Positions 9,118 through 18,497 of a stretch of DNA of 64,000 nucleotides are shown in pieces. The notes beneath the pieces were generated by a model, which saw nothing but the letters and a program-made list of their open reading frames with translations, was not told the origin of the DNA and ran no database searches. A program made the position numbers and the translations under genes. Position 1 is the first letter of the stretch; every line of letters starts with the position of its first letter. This stretch comes from Citricoccus alkalitolerans. Lineage in GTDB: Bacteria > Actinomycetota > Actinomycetes > Actinomycetales > Micrococcaceae. The stretch lies in contig NZ_BAAALH010000002.1 in NCBI RefSeq assembly GCF_039528175.1, positions 1,736,001-1,800,000 on the forward strand, written 5' to 3'.

Positions 9118-10716
9118 ATGGACCCCTTGAGCCTGTCTGCCCGCGATCTGTCCGCCGCACTGCGTCATCGTCAGGTCTCCGCCCGGGAGGTGTTGGACGC
9201 CCACTTCGCTCGGATCGACGAGGTCAATCCAAGCGTCAACGTGGTGGTGACGCAGGTCCGAGAGGATGCCTATGAACAGGCCCGTGCCGCCGATGCCCTA
9301 GCCGCCGCCACGGCCCCGGAGGACCTGCCGCCATTGCACGGGCTTCCGATGACGCACAAGGACACCCACGCCACGGCAGGCATTCGCACCACCTCCGGTT
9401 CTCCGATCTTCGCCGACCTCGTGCCCCAGGAGAGCGACCTGGTGGTCGAACGGTTCCAGCACGCCGGAGTGATCTCCACCGGCAAGAACAACGTCCCGGA
9501 GTTCGCCGCCGGCTCCCACACCTACAACACGGTGTTCGGGACCACACTCAATCCCTACGACCCGGGCCGCAGCGCCGGCGGGTCATCGGGAGGGGCCGCC
9601 GTCACCCTGGCCACGCGCATCCAGCCCCTGGCCGATGGCTCGGACATGGGCGGTTCGCTGCGCAACCCGGCCGCCTTCAACAACGTCGTGGGCTTCCGCG
9701 CCTCGCATGGTGTGGTGCCCAGCGTCCCCGCGCGGGACCCCCGCGCCTGGCTCGGCCAGAAGGGCGCCATGGCACGCTCGGTGGAGGACGTGATCCTCGC
9801 CCTCTCCGTCATCGCCGGACCGGATGCCAGGGTCCCGGCGCCGTGCCCGACGCCGGCCGGAGACTTCGCCGCACTCCTCACCGAATCCGTGGGTCAGGTC
9901 GGAGCAGGGCGGGCGGGTGCCGGCCCGCTCGGAGACGGGAGGACCGGAGGCGGGCTGATTGAAGGTGGCCGCACGCGGAATGAGGCCACACCGGACCGGC
10001 CGCTGGCCGGGGTCCGGGTGGCGGTGACCACCGACTTCGGGCTGGGCGTGCCCGTGGAAGGCGAGGTGGCCGCCGTCGTGCGGGATCAGGCAGAGGTGTT
10101 CGCCGAGCTGGGCGCGACCGTGGAGGAAGCGTGCCCGCGGCTGCGCGAGGCGGACCGGGTCTTCGACGCGACGCGGGCCTTCGACATGGCGCTCGCGCTG
10201 CGGGATGTGGTGGCTGAATTCCCGGGTCAGGTGAAAGAAGAGATCATCTGGAACGTGGAGCGCGGGTTGGCGCTGACCTCGGCGGACCTCATGGACGTGG
10301 CCATCGCGCGGGGCCGGCTGGACCGTGACATCGCGCGCTTCTTCGGAACCGCCGGAAGCGCCGGAGGCCCTGCCGTTGAGGCTGGCAAGGGCGGTGCGGC
10401 GGGTTCAACCGGGTATGGCTTGTTCGACGTGCTGCTCGCGCCCACCTCGCAACTGGTGCCGTTCCCGGCCGCATGGGCGTGGCCGAGCGAGGTGGCCGGG
10501 GTGGCGATGGAGTCCTACGTGGACTGGATGCGCTCGGCGACCCTGATCTCGGCGACCGGCTGTCCGGCCATCTCGGTACCCGGCGGATTCACGGCGGCGG
10601 GGTTGCCGGTGGGCTTGCAGCTGGTGGGTGCGCCCGGCCGTGACGTGGACCTGCTGCGCGTGGCCCGGGCCTACGACGAGGCCACGCGCTACGCGGACCG
10701 GGCTCCAGCGATCTGA
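9118..10716 (+). CDS. Amidase signature family amidase
   Basis: A 532-residue amidase signature hydrolase. The catalytic triad is readable: Lys81 (THKDTHA), cis-Ser156 (AGGSSGGAA) and nucleophile Ser180 (DMGGSLRNP). Two Gly/Ala-rich low-complexity insertions interrupt the C-terminal half, at about residues 260-290 and 410-425, probably surface loops. The family cleaves varied amides; GatA is unlikely because no gatC or gatB is nearby and the protein is not in an aminoacyl-tRNA context. ATG at 9118 lies 22 nt after the macro-domain gene, so the two may be cotranscribed. AGGA sits 7 nt ahead of the start; the same bases read as a TAGGAT box. Confidence 0.92.
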   Translation: MDPLSLSARDLSAALRHRQVSAREVLDAHFARIDEVNPSVNVVVTQVREDAYEQARAADALAAATAPEDLPPLHGLPMTHKDTHATAGIRTTSGSPIFADLVPQESDLVVERFQHAGVISTGKNNVPEFAAGSHTYNTVFGTTLNPYDPGRSAGGSSGGAAVTLATRIQPLADGSDMGGSLRNPAAFNNVVGFRASHGVVPSVPARDPRAWLGQKGAMARSVEDVILALSVIAGPDARVPAPCPTPAGDFAALLTESVGQVGAGRAGAGPLGDGRTGGGLIEGGRTRNEATPDRPLAGVRVAVTTDFGLGVPVEGEVAAVVRDQAEVFAELGATVEEACPRLREADRVFDATRAFDMALALRDVVAEFPGQVKEEIIWNVERGLALTSADLMDVAIARGRLDRDIARFFGTAGSAGGPAVEAGKGGAAGSTGYGLFDVLLAPTSQLVPFPAAWAWPSEVAGVAMESYVDWMRSATLISATGCPAISVPGGFTAAGLPVGLQLVGAPGRDVDLLRVARAYDEATRYADRAPAI

Positions 10717-10753
10717 GCATCCTCCGTCACCGGAGCCCGGACGCGGGTCATGG

Positions 10754-10791
10754 GTTGGTGTGCCGATGGGGTGTCTTCTCGGCACACCAAC
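10754..10791. terminator. Hairpin terminator between convergent genes
   Basis: Perfect 13-bp arms (GTTGGTGTGCCGA at 10754-10766 and its complement at 10779-10791) with a 12-nt loop sit between the stops of the amidase and the SseB-like gene. There is no T-run on either side, as is common in high-GC actinobacteria. Its place suits a bidirectional terminator. Confidence 0.65.
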
Positions 10792-10815
10792 TCACGACTA
10801 GCGCTCTGGTGACGA

Positions 10816-11379
10816 TCAGGCGCGGAGGAGGTTCTCGCCGTTGGAGAACAGCTGCGGGGCACCGACGGCCTCGGCCCCACCGGTGGCATCGGCGGGGGAG
10901 TACAGCTGGATGACGGTGGCGGAGACGCCCTCGGCGTTGTCGAAGGCCTCGAGCACGAAGGCGTCGTGCGGCTGGCCCTCGACCTCGAGGCGGGCGTCGA
11001 ACACGGAGACGGCCATCTCCGGACGGGGCTCCAACTGGGCGATCTGTGACCGCATCTGGTCTTCGTCGGCACCGGGGAGCTTCCACATGCCCTTCTGCTC
11101 CTCGTCGATGTAGCCCAGCAGGAATGGCGCCACGGCATCAGATCCCTCGGAGGCGAACTCGAGCGCCTGCTCGATGGCCAGGAAGACGAGAGGGGAGATG
11201 CGCTCGGAGGGCGGCTGGGGCTGCCCCTCGGGCAGCGGGGTTCCGGCGGCGACCAGGTTCGGGTCCGTCGTCGAGTCGGCGGTGTTTCCGCTGTCCCCGT
11301 TCTCTCCGTTCACCACGGGGCCGGGGACGGCCGCGGGGTCGGTGGTTGGGTTGGTGGTCTGTTCTGGTTGGTCAGTCAC
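10816..11379 (-). CDS. SseB-like conserved hypothetical protein
   Basis: A protein of about 187 residues. The first 55 residues are acidic and rich in Thr, Pro, Asn and Gly and look disordered. The rest (from about residue 60) is a compact alpha/beta domain with LGYIDEEQKGMWKLPG and a C-terminal half (VSVFDAR..., DAFVLEAF...) that resembles the enhanced-serine-sensitivity SseB family. I am not certain of the family and give no function. GTG at 11379 is the likely start; a TTG at 11415 is possible but would leave almost no room before the divergent ychF. The gene faces the amidase across the hairpin at 10754-10791. Confidence 0.65.
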   Translation of the reverse strand: MTDQPEQTTNPTTDPAAVPGPVVNGENGDSGNTADSTTDPNLVAAGTPLPEGQPQPPSERISPLVFLAIEQALEFASEGSDAVAPFLLGYIDEEQKGMWKLPGADEDQMRSQIAQLEPRPEMAVSVFDARLEVEGQPHDAFVLEAFDNAEGVSATVIQLYSPADATGGAEAVGAPQLFSNGENLLRA

Positions 11380-11403
11380 GCACTCGACGCTATCGGTCAC
11401 CGG

Positions 11404-11417
11404 TACCATGGACAACC

Positions 11418-11420
<3 letters not shown>
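11404..11420 (+). promoter_or_regulatory. Probable leaderless promoter of ychF
   Basis: A TACCAT box (11404-11409) is followed by 8 nt and then the GTG start at 11418, with no purine-rich ribosome site between. This is the spacing expected if the transcript begins at the start codon. No good -35 hexamer is seen at 17 nt. Confidence 0.45.
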
Positions 11421-12503
<1,083 letters not shown>

Positions 12504-12636
12504 GCACTGGTGACGTGCTGGAGGCCCGCCGATCTTGTCCTTCGACAGGGCCCCGTCGCTTTGTGCTCCCGTTGTGCGGACTGTGCGATCAGTTGACGGC
12601 GAGCGCCCCGGCAGTGATATCCGCACGCGCGATTCC

Positions 12637-13194
12637 TTAGGGGCGCGAGAGAGCTTCAACCGCCGTCAGGACCGACACTCGCGTCAGTGCCTGATCTTCT
12701 GCATCGAAGTGGCGGTGCATCACACACCCTTCCACTACTGACGCGATTGCTCGCGCCGAATCGGGGCTGAAGTGATTCTCGAGCGTCACGTACACCTGGC
12801 GTTGCCAGTCCCGCAGCACCTGCGCGACCCTCTCGTTCTGAGTCGCATAGGCGTACATCTGCATCATGAGCACGAAGCGTTTGCGGCCGGACACGACTGG
12901 ATCCATCACGAAGTCGGCGACGGCGTGGCAGGCGGCCTCGCGGTCAGTCGCTGCGGCTACACCGCTGCGGTGAACGCTCTCGATCGAATCGGCGAGTCGT
13001 GCGAACGCCTGCTCGAGGATGTCGGTGATCCCGCCGAAGTGATAGGTCAGCGACCCCAGTGGAACCCCCGCCTGTGTCGCGATCGCGCGATGCGATGCGC
13101 CCTGCACTCCTCGCTCCGCGATGACGTCGAGTGCGGCGTCGAGAATGCGCGCGCCACGCTCCGGATCATTCGCGGCGTTCGCCGGTCGTGCCAT
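12637..13194 (-). CDS. TetR family transcriptional regulator
   Basis: A 185-residue TetR regulator with its helix-turn-helix near residues 28-50 (HRAIATQAGVPLGSLTYHF). ATG at 13194 has an ideal AAGGAG 6 nt ahead, so I reject the eight extra residues upstream. It is divergent from the SDR and aldo-keto reductase genes and shares their control region, where ATGTAC-GAAA-GTACAT lies inside the SDR promoter spacer. It therefore probably represses the reductases and perhaps itself. Codon choice (many CGC, TCG and CTC codons) differs from most of the window and is shared with the next genes up to about 16.6 kb. Confidence 0.9.
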   Translation of the reverse strand: MARPANAANDPERGARILDAALDVIAERGVQGASHRAIATQAGVPLGSLTYHFGGITDILEQAFARLADSIESVHRSGVAAATDREAACHAVADFVMDPVVSGRKRFVLMMQMYAYATQNERVAQVLRDWQRQVYVTLENHFSPDSARAIASVVEGCVMHRHFDAEDQALTRVSVLTAVEALSRP

Positions 13195-13250
13195 CTGGTC
13201 TCCTTGCGTCCCGGTCACTCGCCGACCGTCACCGTTGTGTCGTGGACCAG

Positions 13251-13279
13251 TTTACTTAATGTACGAAAGTACATATAGT
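13251..13279 (+). promoter_or_regulatory. SDR promoter with embedded TetR operator
   Basis: TTTACT (13251-13256), a 17-nt spacer and TATAGT (13274-13279) form a plausible sigma-70-type promoter. The spacer contains the perfect dyad ATGTAC-GAAA-GTACAT (13259-13274), which reaches into the -10 box. A repressor bound there would block polymerase; the divergent TetR gene is the natural candidate. Confidence 0.72.
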
Positions 13280-13336
13280 GAGGTGGTCGCTCCGCCACGC
13301 GAGCGGCGCACCCACGACCCCGAAAAGGACCCCCAC

Positions 13337-14086
13337 GTGTTGCTTGAACACCTCAACGGCCTCATCACGGGAGCTGCCGGCGGCATCGGGCGCGCCGCAG
13401 CACTCGCGTGCAGTCGCGAAGGCGCGACAGTCGTCATCGCCGATCTCCCCACCCAACGCGAACGCCTCGAGGAGACCGCGGAGGCGATCCGCGCCATCGG
13501 CGGTTCCGCGCACATCGAGTACATCGACGTCACGTCGCTCGACGACCAGCGTCGCGCCGCCTCCGCCGTCGTCACCGAGTTCGGCTCTCTCGATTTCACC
13601 TTCAACAACGCGGGTGTCGAGCAGGAGACCCCGTTCCTCGACATCACGGAGGCGGCGTTCGACTGGGTCATGAACATCAACACCAAGGGTGTCTTCCTCG
13701 GCATGAAGGCGCAGCTCGAGATCATGATCCCGCAGGGATCGGGCGCGATCGTCAACATGGCCAGCGCCGCCGGCATCCGCGGACTCGCCGGATACGCGGG
13801 GTATGCGTCGTCGAAGCATGCCGTCGTCGGGCTCACGAAGTCGGTCGCGGTCGAGTATGGCGACACCGGCGTGCGCATCAACGCCGTCGCCCCCGCTGCC
13901 ATCGACTCGCCCATGCTCCAGGAACTCTCAGAAGAGGCCCGTGACGACCTCGTCGTGCTCCAGGCCATCAAGCGTCTGGGCGATCCCGACGAGGCTGCGC
14001 AGGCCGCAGTGTGGCTCGCCTCCCCGCGTGCGTCGTTCGTCACCGGTACCGTGCTGTCCGTCGACGCCGGGTCCTCGGCCTTCTGA
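13337..14086 (+). CDS. SDR family oxidoreductase
   Basis: A 249-residue classical short-chain dehydrogenase. It has the nucleotide loop TGAAGGIGRA (residues about 11-20), an acidic residue after beta-2 (IADLPTQRERLEE) that often favours NAD(H), the NNAG motif, catalytic Ser in NMASAAG and the YxxxK pair in YASSK. GTG at 13337 has AAAGGA 7 nt ahead. It is followed after 79 nt by an aldo-keto reductase, so the operon holds two carbonyl or alcohol oxidoreductases under one TetR. This suggests detoxification of, or growth on, an aldehyde, ketone or sugar; the substrate is not visible. Confidence 0.92.
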   Translation: MLLEHLNGLITGAAGGIGRAAALACSREGATVVIADLPTQRERLEETAEAIRAIGGSAHIEYIDVTSLDDQRRAASAVVTEFGSLDFTFNNAGVEQETPFLDITEAAFDWVMNINTKGVFLGMKAQLEIMIPQGSGAIVNMASAAGIRGLAGYAGYASSKHAVVGLTKSVAVEYGDTGVRINAVAPAAIDSPMLQELSEEARDDLVVLQAIKRLGDPDEAAQAAVWLASPRASFVTGTVLSVDAGSSAF

Positions 14087-14165
14087 GGCGGGCAAGGCCC
14101 ATCCATATGCGCCTTGCTTCCCGATAACACCGCTCAAGCATCATCAGAAAAGAGACGAGAGATAC

Positions 14166-15005
14166 ATGAATTCGATTCCCGAAATCCAGATCGCCGAGGG
14201 CGTCAGCATTCCCCAGCTGGGCTTTGGCGTATACCAGATTCCGCCGGCCGACACCCAGGCCGCCGTCGAGGCGGCCCTCGAGGTCGGTTACCGCCACATC
14301 GACACGGCGCAGATGTACGGCAACGAGCAGGGCGTCGGCGACGCTGTCGCCGCCTCCGATCTCGCCCGTGGCGACATGTTCGTCACGAGCAAGCTCAACA
14401 ATGGCTTCCACCGCCGCGGCGACGCACTGCGCGAGGCCGAGTCCTCGGTGAAACGCCTCGGTGGCGAGCCGATGGACCTCTTCCTCATTCACTGGCCTCT
14501 CCCCACGACCGACGTCGACTACGTCGAGACGTGGAAGGCCATGGTCGAGATTCGCGAGCAGGGCCTCGCTCGCGCCATCGGTGTCTCGAACTTCCAGGTT
14601 CCGCACCTCGAGCGCATTATCGACGCGACGGGCGAGAAGCCGGCCGTCAACCAGATCGAGGTGCACCCCTACCTGACCAATGAGGCCGTGCGCGCCTTCG
14701 GATCCGCCAACGGCATCACCACCGAGGCTTGGTCGCCCATTGCTCAGGGCGCCGTTCTGAACGACCCTGTCATCACGGCGATCGCCGAGCGCGTCGGCAA
14801 GTCGACCGCCCAGGTCACGTTGCGCTGGCACATCCAGCTCGGCAACGTTGTCTTCCCGAAGTCGGTCACGCGTGCCCGGGTCGAAGAGAACTTCCAGCTG
14901 TTCGACTTCGAGCTTACGGATGAAGACGTCGCTGCCCTGTCGTCGCTGAACAAGGGGCTGCGCACGGGCCCCGACCCCGACACGTTCGACTACATCCCCG
15001 CGTAA
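14166..15005 (+). CDS. Aldo-keto reductase (2,5-diketo-D-gluconate reductase type)
   Basis: A 279-residue AKR barrel. The catalytic tetrad is visible: Asp in HIDTAQMYGNE, Tyr four residues on, Lys in VTSKLNN and His in LIHWP. Cofactor-binding elements GVSNF and VFPKSVTRARVEEN mark an NADPH enzyme of the AKR3/AKR5 kind. ATG at 14166 follows a purine-rich leader (GAGACGAGAG). The gene is second in the TetR-controlled operon and is followed by a long perfect hairpin. The real substrate may be any small aldehyde, ketone or keto-sugar; the name is by family only. Confidence 0.92.
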   Translation: MNSIPEIQIAEGVSIPQLGFGVYQIPPADTQAAVEAALEVGYRHIDTAQMYGNEQGVGDAVAASDLARGDMFVTSKLNNGFHRRGDALREAESSVKRLGGEPMDLFLIHWPLPTTDVDYVETWKAMVEIREQGLARAIGVSNFQVPHLERIIDATGEKPAVNQIEVHPYLTNEAVRAFGSANGITTEAWSPIAQGAVLNDPVITAIAERVGKSTAQVTLRWHIQLGNVVFPKSVTRARVEENFQLFDFELTDEDVAALSSLNKGLRTGPDPDTFDYIPA

Positions 15006-15139
15006 AGCACGCCGAACACGTGTGGTTGTGGAACAACGACCGCATCCTTGACGCCGGACGAATGGCACATGTTGTTGATATCGGATCAGACCGGTCAACA
15101 CTCGCTGGGCGGTGAAATCGATAGGAACGAGGCCACTCG

Positions 15140-15184
15140 CTCTGCTTGTGATCCGAACGCGGTTCGTTCGGATCACAAGCAGAG
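15140..15184. terminator. 20-bp perfect inverted repeat (probable bidirectional terminator)
   Basis: Arms at 15140-15159 and 15165-15184 are perfectly complementary over 20 bp with a 5-nt loop CGGTT. It lies about 135 nt after the aldo-keto reductase and 75 nt before the stop of the convergent small membrane protein. There is no T-run. It probably ends both transcripts, but its length and perfection are unusual for this window; a protein-binding palindrome or a mobile-element relic is possible. Confidence 0.6.
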
Positions 15185-15259
15185 GTTAGTTCGCGCCGGA
15201 ACCGGGTCGCGTTCCGGTACAACGTCTCTTGCTCGCGTAAACCGACGCCGCGAATCTGC

Positions 15260-15628
15260 TCAGACGAAACGACATGCTTTGCGGAGCCCGATAGCAATCC
15301 CTGCGTCGATGATGAGCAGTGCACACATCGCGACAGCTTTGTGCCGACCATTGTTTCTCTTGTACTCGCGCGCGAACGCGAGGTGGAGCAGGGCTCGTAT
15401 CGCCACGGCACGCCACTGCCAACGTGAAGATCGGCCGACGATGATCGTGATGCCGAGGGCAAGATCTGCGGTTCCGAGCACACGACGACGTTTGACGTCG
15501 GTGTCCGCCAACCCGAGCCATCGCCCGGCCCTGAGCGGTGTGATGGTCAGGAACCCACCGAGGGATGCGGAGACGGCCCCGACACCATCGGCGGCGATGG
15601 TGAGGATGGCGTTCTTGGACACTGGCAT
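15260..15628 (-). CDS. Small membrane protein, DoxX/DUF4267-like
   Basis: A 122-residue protein with about three to four hydrophobic stretches (residues 8-30, 50-65, 75-88 and 98-115) separated by basic turns (DVKRRRVLG, REYKRNNGRHK). The arrangement resembles the small DoxX or DUF4267 membrane families often found beside oxidoreductases and regulators, but I cannot confirm the family. ATG at 15628 lacks a clear ribosome site. It lies between the reductase operon (convergent) and the damaged AraC-type regulator (divergent), in the block of unusual codon use. Confidence 0.6.
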   Translation of the reverse strand: MPVSKNAILTIAADGVGAVSASLGGFLTITPLRAGRWLGLADTDVKRRRVLGTADLALGITIIVGRSSRWQWRAVAIRALLHLAFAREYKRNNGRHKAVAMCALLIIDAGIAIGLRKACRFV

Positions 15629-15733
15629 GGGGACACGCTATGACACCTGGCGTGACGGGGCGAGGTCGAAGTTCATTCCGTCAGACCGGGCACAGCTCCC
15701 TCGCGCCCTGGAGATGGCTCCGTCAACGGGCCG

Positions 15734-16615
15734 GTGCTCGGCTCCCGAACAGATGCCGATGCTAATCGCGTCGTCGACGAGATCGAGAAGCGCATCGTCG
15801 ATGACATCGACGTGAACGCGCTCGCCGCGACGTTGGGGACAACGGGCTATCACGCTTGTCGCATGTTCTGATCGCTCGCGGGCCTGACGGTGTCCGAGCA
15901 CGTACGTCGTCGGCGCATGACTGTCGCCGTTGCGGATGTGGTCGGTGACGAGGATTTCCTTACGATTGCTGTTCGGTACGGATACGGATCCACGGAAGCG
16001 TTCGGTCGAGCGTTCCGTGCCGTGCACGGTGTGAGTCATGGCGATGTCCGCCGGGACGGCGGCCCCCTTCTGAACTATCCACAGCTCAGGTTCCACCTGA
16101 CCGGAGAAGGGAGCGCTCCCATGGACGCCCGAATCATCGAACGTCCGGCCTTCCGCTTGATCGGACACGCAGTCCGCGTGCCGCTGATCCACGAAGGTGT
16201 CAACCCCCACATTCAGCACTTCGTCGCGTCCCTGCCCGTCGCGGAGCACGAACGTCTGAAACAGCTCAGCGTGACGGACCCCGCATGCCTGTTGCAAGTG
16301 AGCGCGCAGGGCGATCCCGATTACGCGGAGGGTAGTGAGCTGACCTATATGCACGGTGTCGCGGTCGACGTCGGCGCCGACGTCCCTCCGGACCTCCAGG
16401 AGATCAAGGTTGCAGGGGGAACATGGGTGGTCTTACGTACTATCGGCGAGTACCCTTCGTCCCTTCAGTCCGCTAACGCGGCATCGGCGGCCGAGTGGTT
16501 CCCGTCGAACCCTTGGCGATTGCGGCCGGGGCCATCCTTCGTCGCGGTGCTCGGGCGAGCCGCGGACTTCAGCACGGCGACGTGTGACCTCTGGTTCCCT
16601 ATCGAGCGTGCCTGA
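15734..16615 (+). pseudogene. AraC-type regulator with GyrI-like domain, broken by an in-frame stop
   Basis: The frame reads an AraC helix-turn-helix region (NRVVDEIEKRIVDDIDVNALA, then TTGYHACRMF), meets TGA at 15869-15871, and continues without a shift through SLAGLTVSEHVRRRRM, a second helix-turn-helix and a GyrI-like effector-binding domain to 16615. Relatives have a Ser where the TGA sits, so one base change (TCA to TGA) would explain it. The part after the stop could start at GTG 15890, but it would lack the first helix-turn-helix. The true start is unclear; 15734 is an in-frame GTG. A selenocysteine reading is unlikely: no SECIS-like GGTCT hairpin follows. Confidence 0.75.
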
Positions 16616-16791
16616 GCGCAGAATCGGGTTCGGTCTTCAGGTCATCCCGGCCATCTCCCAAGCGTGGTGCACGCACCGTCTCCGCACCGGTCCGCCTGAA
16701 CGGCGGCGTCGAATACCTGGCGTGGAGTGGCTTCAACCCCTCTCCGGCCGCCACGGCCTTTTGCGACTGCGCAAGGCGGGGGAGGGCGGGG

Positions 16792-17421
16792 TCAGCCCCC
16801 GGTCCGTCCCTCGGAGGCGGCTCTCGCCGGGTCGATCAAGCGGCGCATCCCGGCATAGAAGACTGCTGGATCCGGAAGGACGTCGCCAGCCAACAGGATC
16901 AGGCCGGCACCCTGGTCGAGCGCGGCCAGGAGCTTCCCGACGTCGGAAGCGGGGAGCGTCTCGTCGTCCGGACGGGCCATCTGGGCGATCTCGCTGTAGT
17001 GGCTGAGGACAGTGGAGAGGCGATGGTGCAGCTGAGGGGCGAGTTTCGTGTCACGAGCTGCACTGGCGATGAATTCCAGTGTGGCCAGGGCGAAACCCTG
17101 GGTCGCTTCAAGCGGGTATCCCTCTCGCGCCGCCAGGTCCCGCCCGGTTGACGCTGGATTGGCCGGTTGCTCGAAAGGATCACGCACATCAGCTTTCGCG
17201 AGTTCCAGATTCTGGTCCATGACGGCCAGGAACAGGGAGGGTTTGCCGCTGAAGTTCGAGTACACCGCGCCCTTGGAGAAGCCGGCTTCGCGTGCGATCC
17301 GGTCAAGGCTCGCCCCGTGATAACCATCCTCAGAGAAGACGCCGCGGGCCGCGACGATCAACGCCTCCCGCGTCTGTTGCTGACGGTCCTGACGTGAAAG
17401 GGGGTCGCGGAGTTGTGCCAT
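16792..17421 (-). CDS. TetR family regulator of the divergent ABC exporter
   Basis: A 209-residue TetR regulator with its helix-turn-helix at about residues 38-60 (LDRIAREAGFSKGAVYSNF) and a C-terminal TetR ligand domain (LEFIASAARDTKLAPQLHHR). The ATG is at 17421. It is divergent from an ABC exporter whose control region holds three 13-bp dyads spaced exactly 17 bp apart, so it very probably represses that exporter and possibly itself. Typical inducers of such pairs are drugs or lipophilic metabolites; the ligand here is unknown. Confidence 0.92.
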   Translation of the reverse strand: MAQLRDPLSRQDRQQQTREALIVAARGVFSEDGYHGASLDRIAREAGFSKGAVYSNFSGKPSLFLAVMDQNLELAKADVRDPFEQPANPASTGRDLAAREGYPLEATQGFALATLEFIASAARDTKLAPQLHHRLSTVLSHYSEIAQMARPDDETLPASDVGKLLAALDQGAGLILLAGDVLPDPAVFYAGMRRLIDPARAASEGRTGG

Positions 17422-17448
17422 CTGCTCAGGATAGATCGGTTCGGGAGC

Positions 17449-17500
17449 TTGACGTACTCACGGTATCCCCATACTGTCGGTATTCACATACCAACGGTAT
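17449..17500 (+). promoter_or_regulatory. ABC exporter promoter with three phased TetR operators
   Basis: TTGACG (17449-17454), 17 nt, TACTGT (17472-17477) form the promoter. Three dyads start at 17454, 17471 and 17488: GTACTCACGGTAT, ATACTGTCGGTAT and ATACCAACGGTAT, each with ATAC-n5-GTAT arms (the first has G for A). The 17-bp period is exact, and the sites cover the -35, the -10 and the start of the transcript. Confidence 0.82.
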
Positions 17501-17513
17501 TCGAGGAGTCGGC

Positions 17514-18497
17514 ATGACCCGAGATGTCTTACGCATCACCGATCTCACCCGCCGCTTTGGTCACACCGTGGCGAATGACCAGATCTCCGTCCGGGTGCGG
17601 TCTGGGGAGGTCGTCGGCCTGCTGGGCCACAACGGCGCCGGCAAATCCACGCTGGTCTCCCAGGTCGTCGGGCTGCTGAAGCCTGACGCCGGTGAGATCC
17701 AGGTGGGTGGCATCGATGCTGTGCAGAACCCGGGAGTGGCGCGCCGGTACGTCGCCCTGCAGCCCCAGGCGCAGACCCCGCTGGACGGCCTGACTCCGCG
17801 ATCGGCGATCGAGATCGCTGGCCGCATCCGGGGGCTCTCGTCACGCGATGCCCGTGCGGCCGCCACGGACCTGGGCGAGGAGCTCGACATCGGCCAGTGG
17901 ATGGACCAACGGGCGCTGCCGGAAGGGGGAGGCCTGTCCGGAGGCATTCGGCGGCTGACGGGTTTCGCCATGGCGGTGGCAGCGCCAATTCCCCTACTCA
18001 TCCTGGATGAACCGACGAACGATATCGATGCCATGAGGCGTCGCCTGCTGTGGGACGCTGTGCGCCGCCGTGGCGACCTCGGTAGCGGCGTCCTGCTGGT
18101 CACGCACAACGTCGCAGAGGCTGAACGGGTCGTGGACGAGCTGGTCGTCCTGGAGCGTGGTCGACTCGTCGCCCAAGGATCGCCGGCAACCCTGCGCGGA
18201 ACGCAGGACAGTGACCTGCGGGTGGAACTGCAATTGATTCCTGACGGCAGGGACCCGTCCGAGGAAGGGTTGGGTCTTCCGGTGCGTCGGCGGGTGCGGA
18301 CCGGGAGGCGAACGCTGCTCACGGTCGAGGCGGACAAGGCGGCCTCCGCCGTCGCCTGGGCGGCCTCGCAGCACGCCGGTGGCCGGATCGCAGGATTCTC
18401 GCTGTCGCCTGCGACACTCGAAGATGCCTATCTGGCTCTCACGGCTCCAGCCGGCCCCGATGCCCGATTGACCGGACAGGAGGCGGACCATGTCTGA
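17514..18497 (+). CDS. ABC transporter ATP-binding protein
   Basis: A 327-residue ATPase with Walker A GHNGAGKSTL (about residues 42-51), a signature region SGGIRRLTGFA (the helix is less canonical than SGGQ), Walker B LLILDEPTNDID, a switch His (LVTHNVAEAERV) and a C-terminal extension of about 100 residues, as in DrrA-like exporters. ATG at 17514 has GAGGAG 5 nt ahead. It overlaps the permease gene by 8 bp. It energises an efflux system controlled by the divergent TetR through the three operators upstream. Confidence 0.92.
   Translation: MTRDVLRITDLTRRFGHTVANDQISVRVRSGEVVGLLGHNGAGKSTLVSQVVGLLKPDAGEIQVGGIDAVQNPGVARRYVALQPQAQTPLDGLTPRSAIEIAGRIRGLSSRDARAAATDLGEELDIGQWMDQRALPEGGGLSGGIRRLTGFAMAVAAPIPLLILDEPTNDIDAMRRRLLWDAVRRRGDLGSGVLLVTHNVAEAERVVDELVVLERGRLVAQGSPATLRGTQDSDLRVELQLIPDGRDPSEEGLGLPVRRRVRTGRRTLLTVEADKAASAVAWAASQHAGGRIAGFSLSPATLEDAYLALTAPAGPDARLTGQEADHV

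Noticed and set aside
15869..15871. TGA in the AraC-type gene as a second selenocysteine codon, since the genome has the Sec machinery.
   Set aside because: No GGTCT-type hairpin follows within 40 nt, relatives have Ser rather than Cys there, and AraC regulators are not known selenoproteins.
16616..16791. Short inverted repeats between the AraC remnant and the TetR gene as a terminator.
   Set aside because: The arms are short and imperfect, at the level expected by chance in GC-rich DNA.
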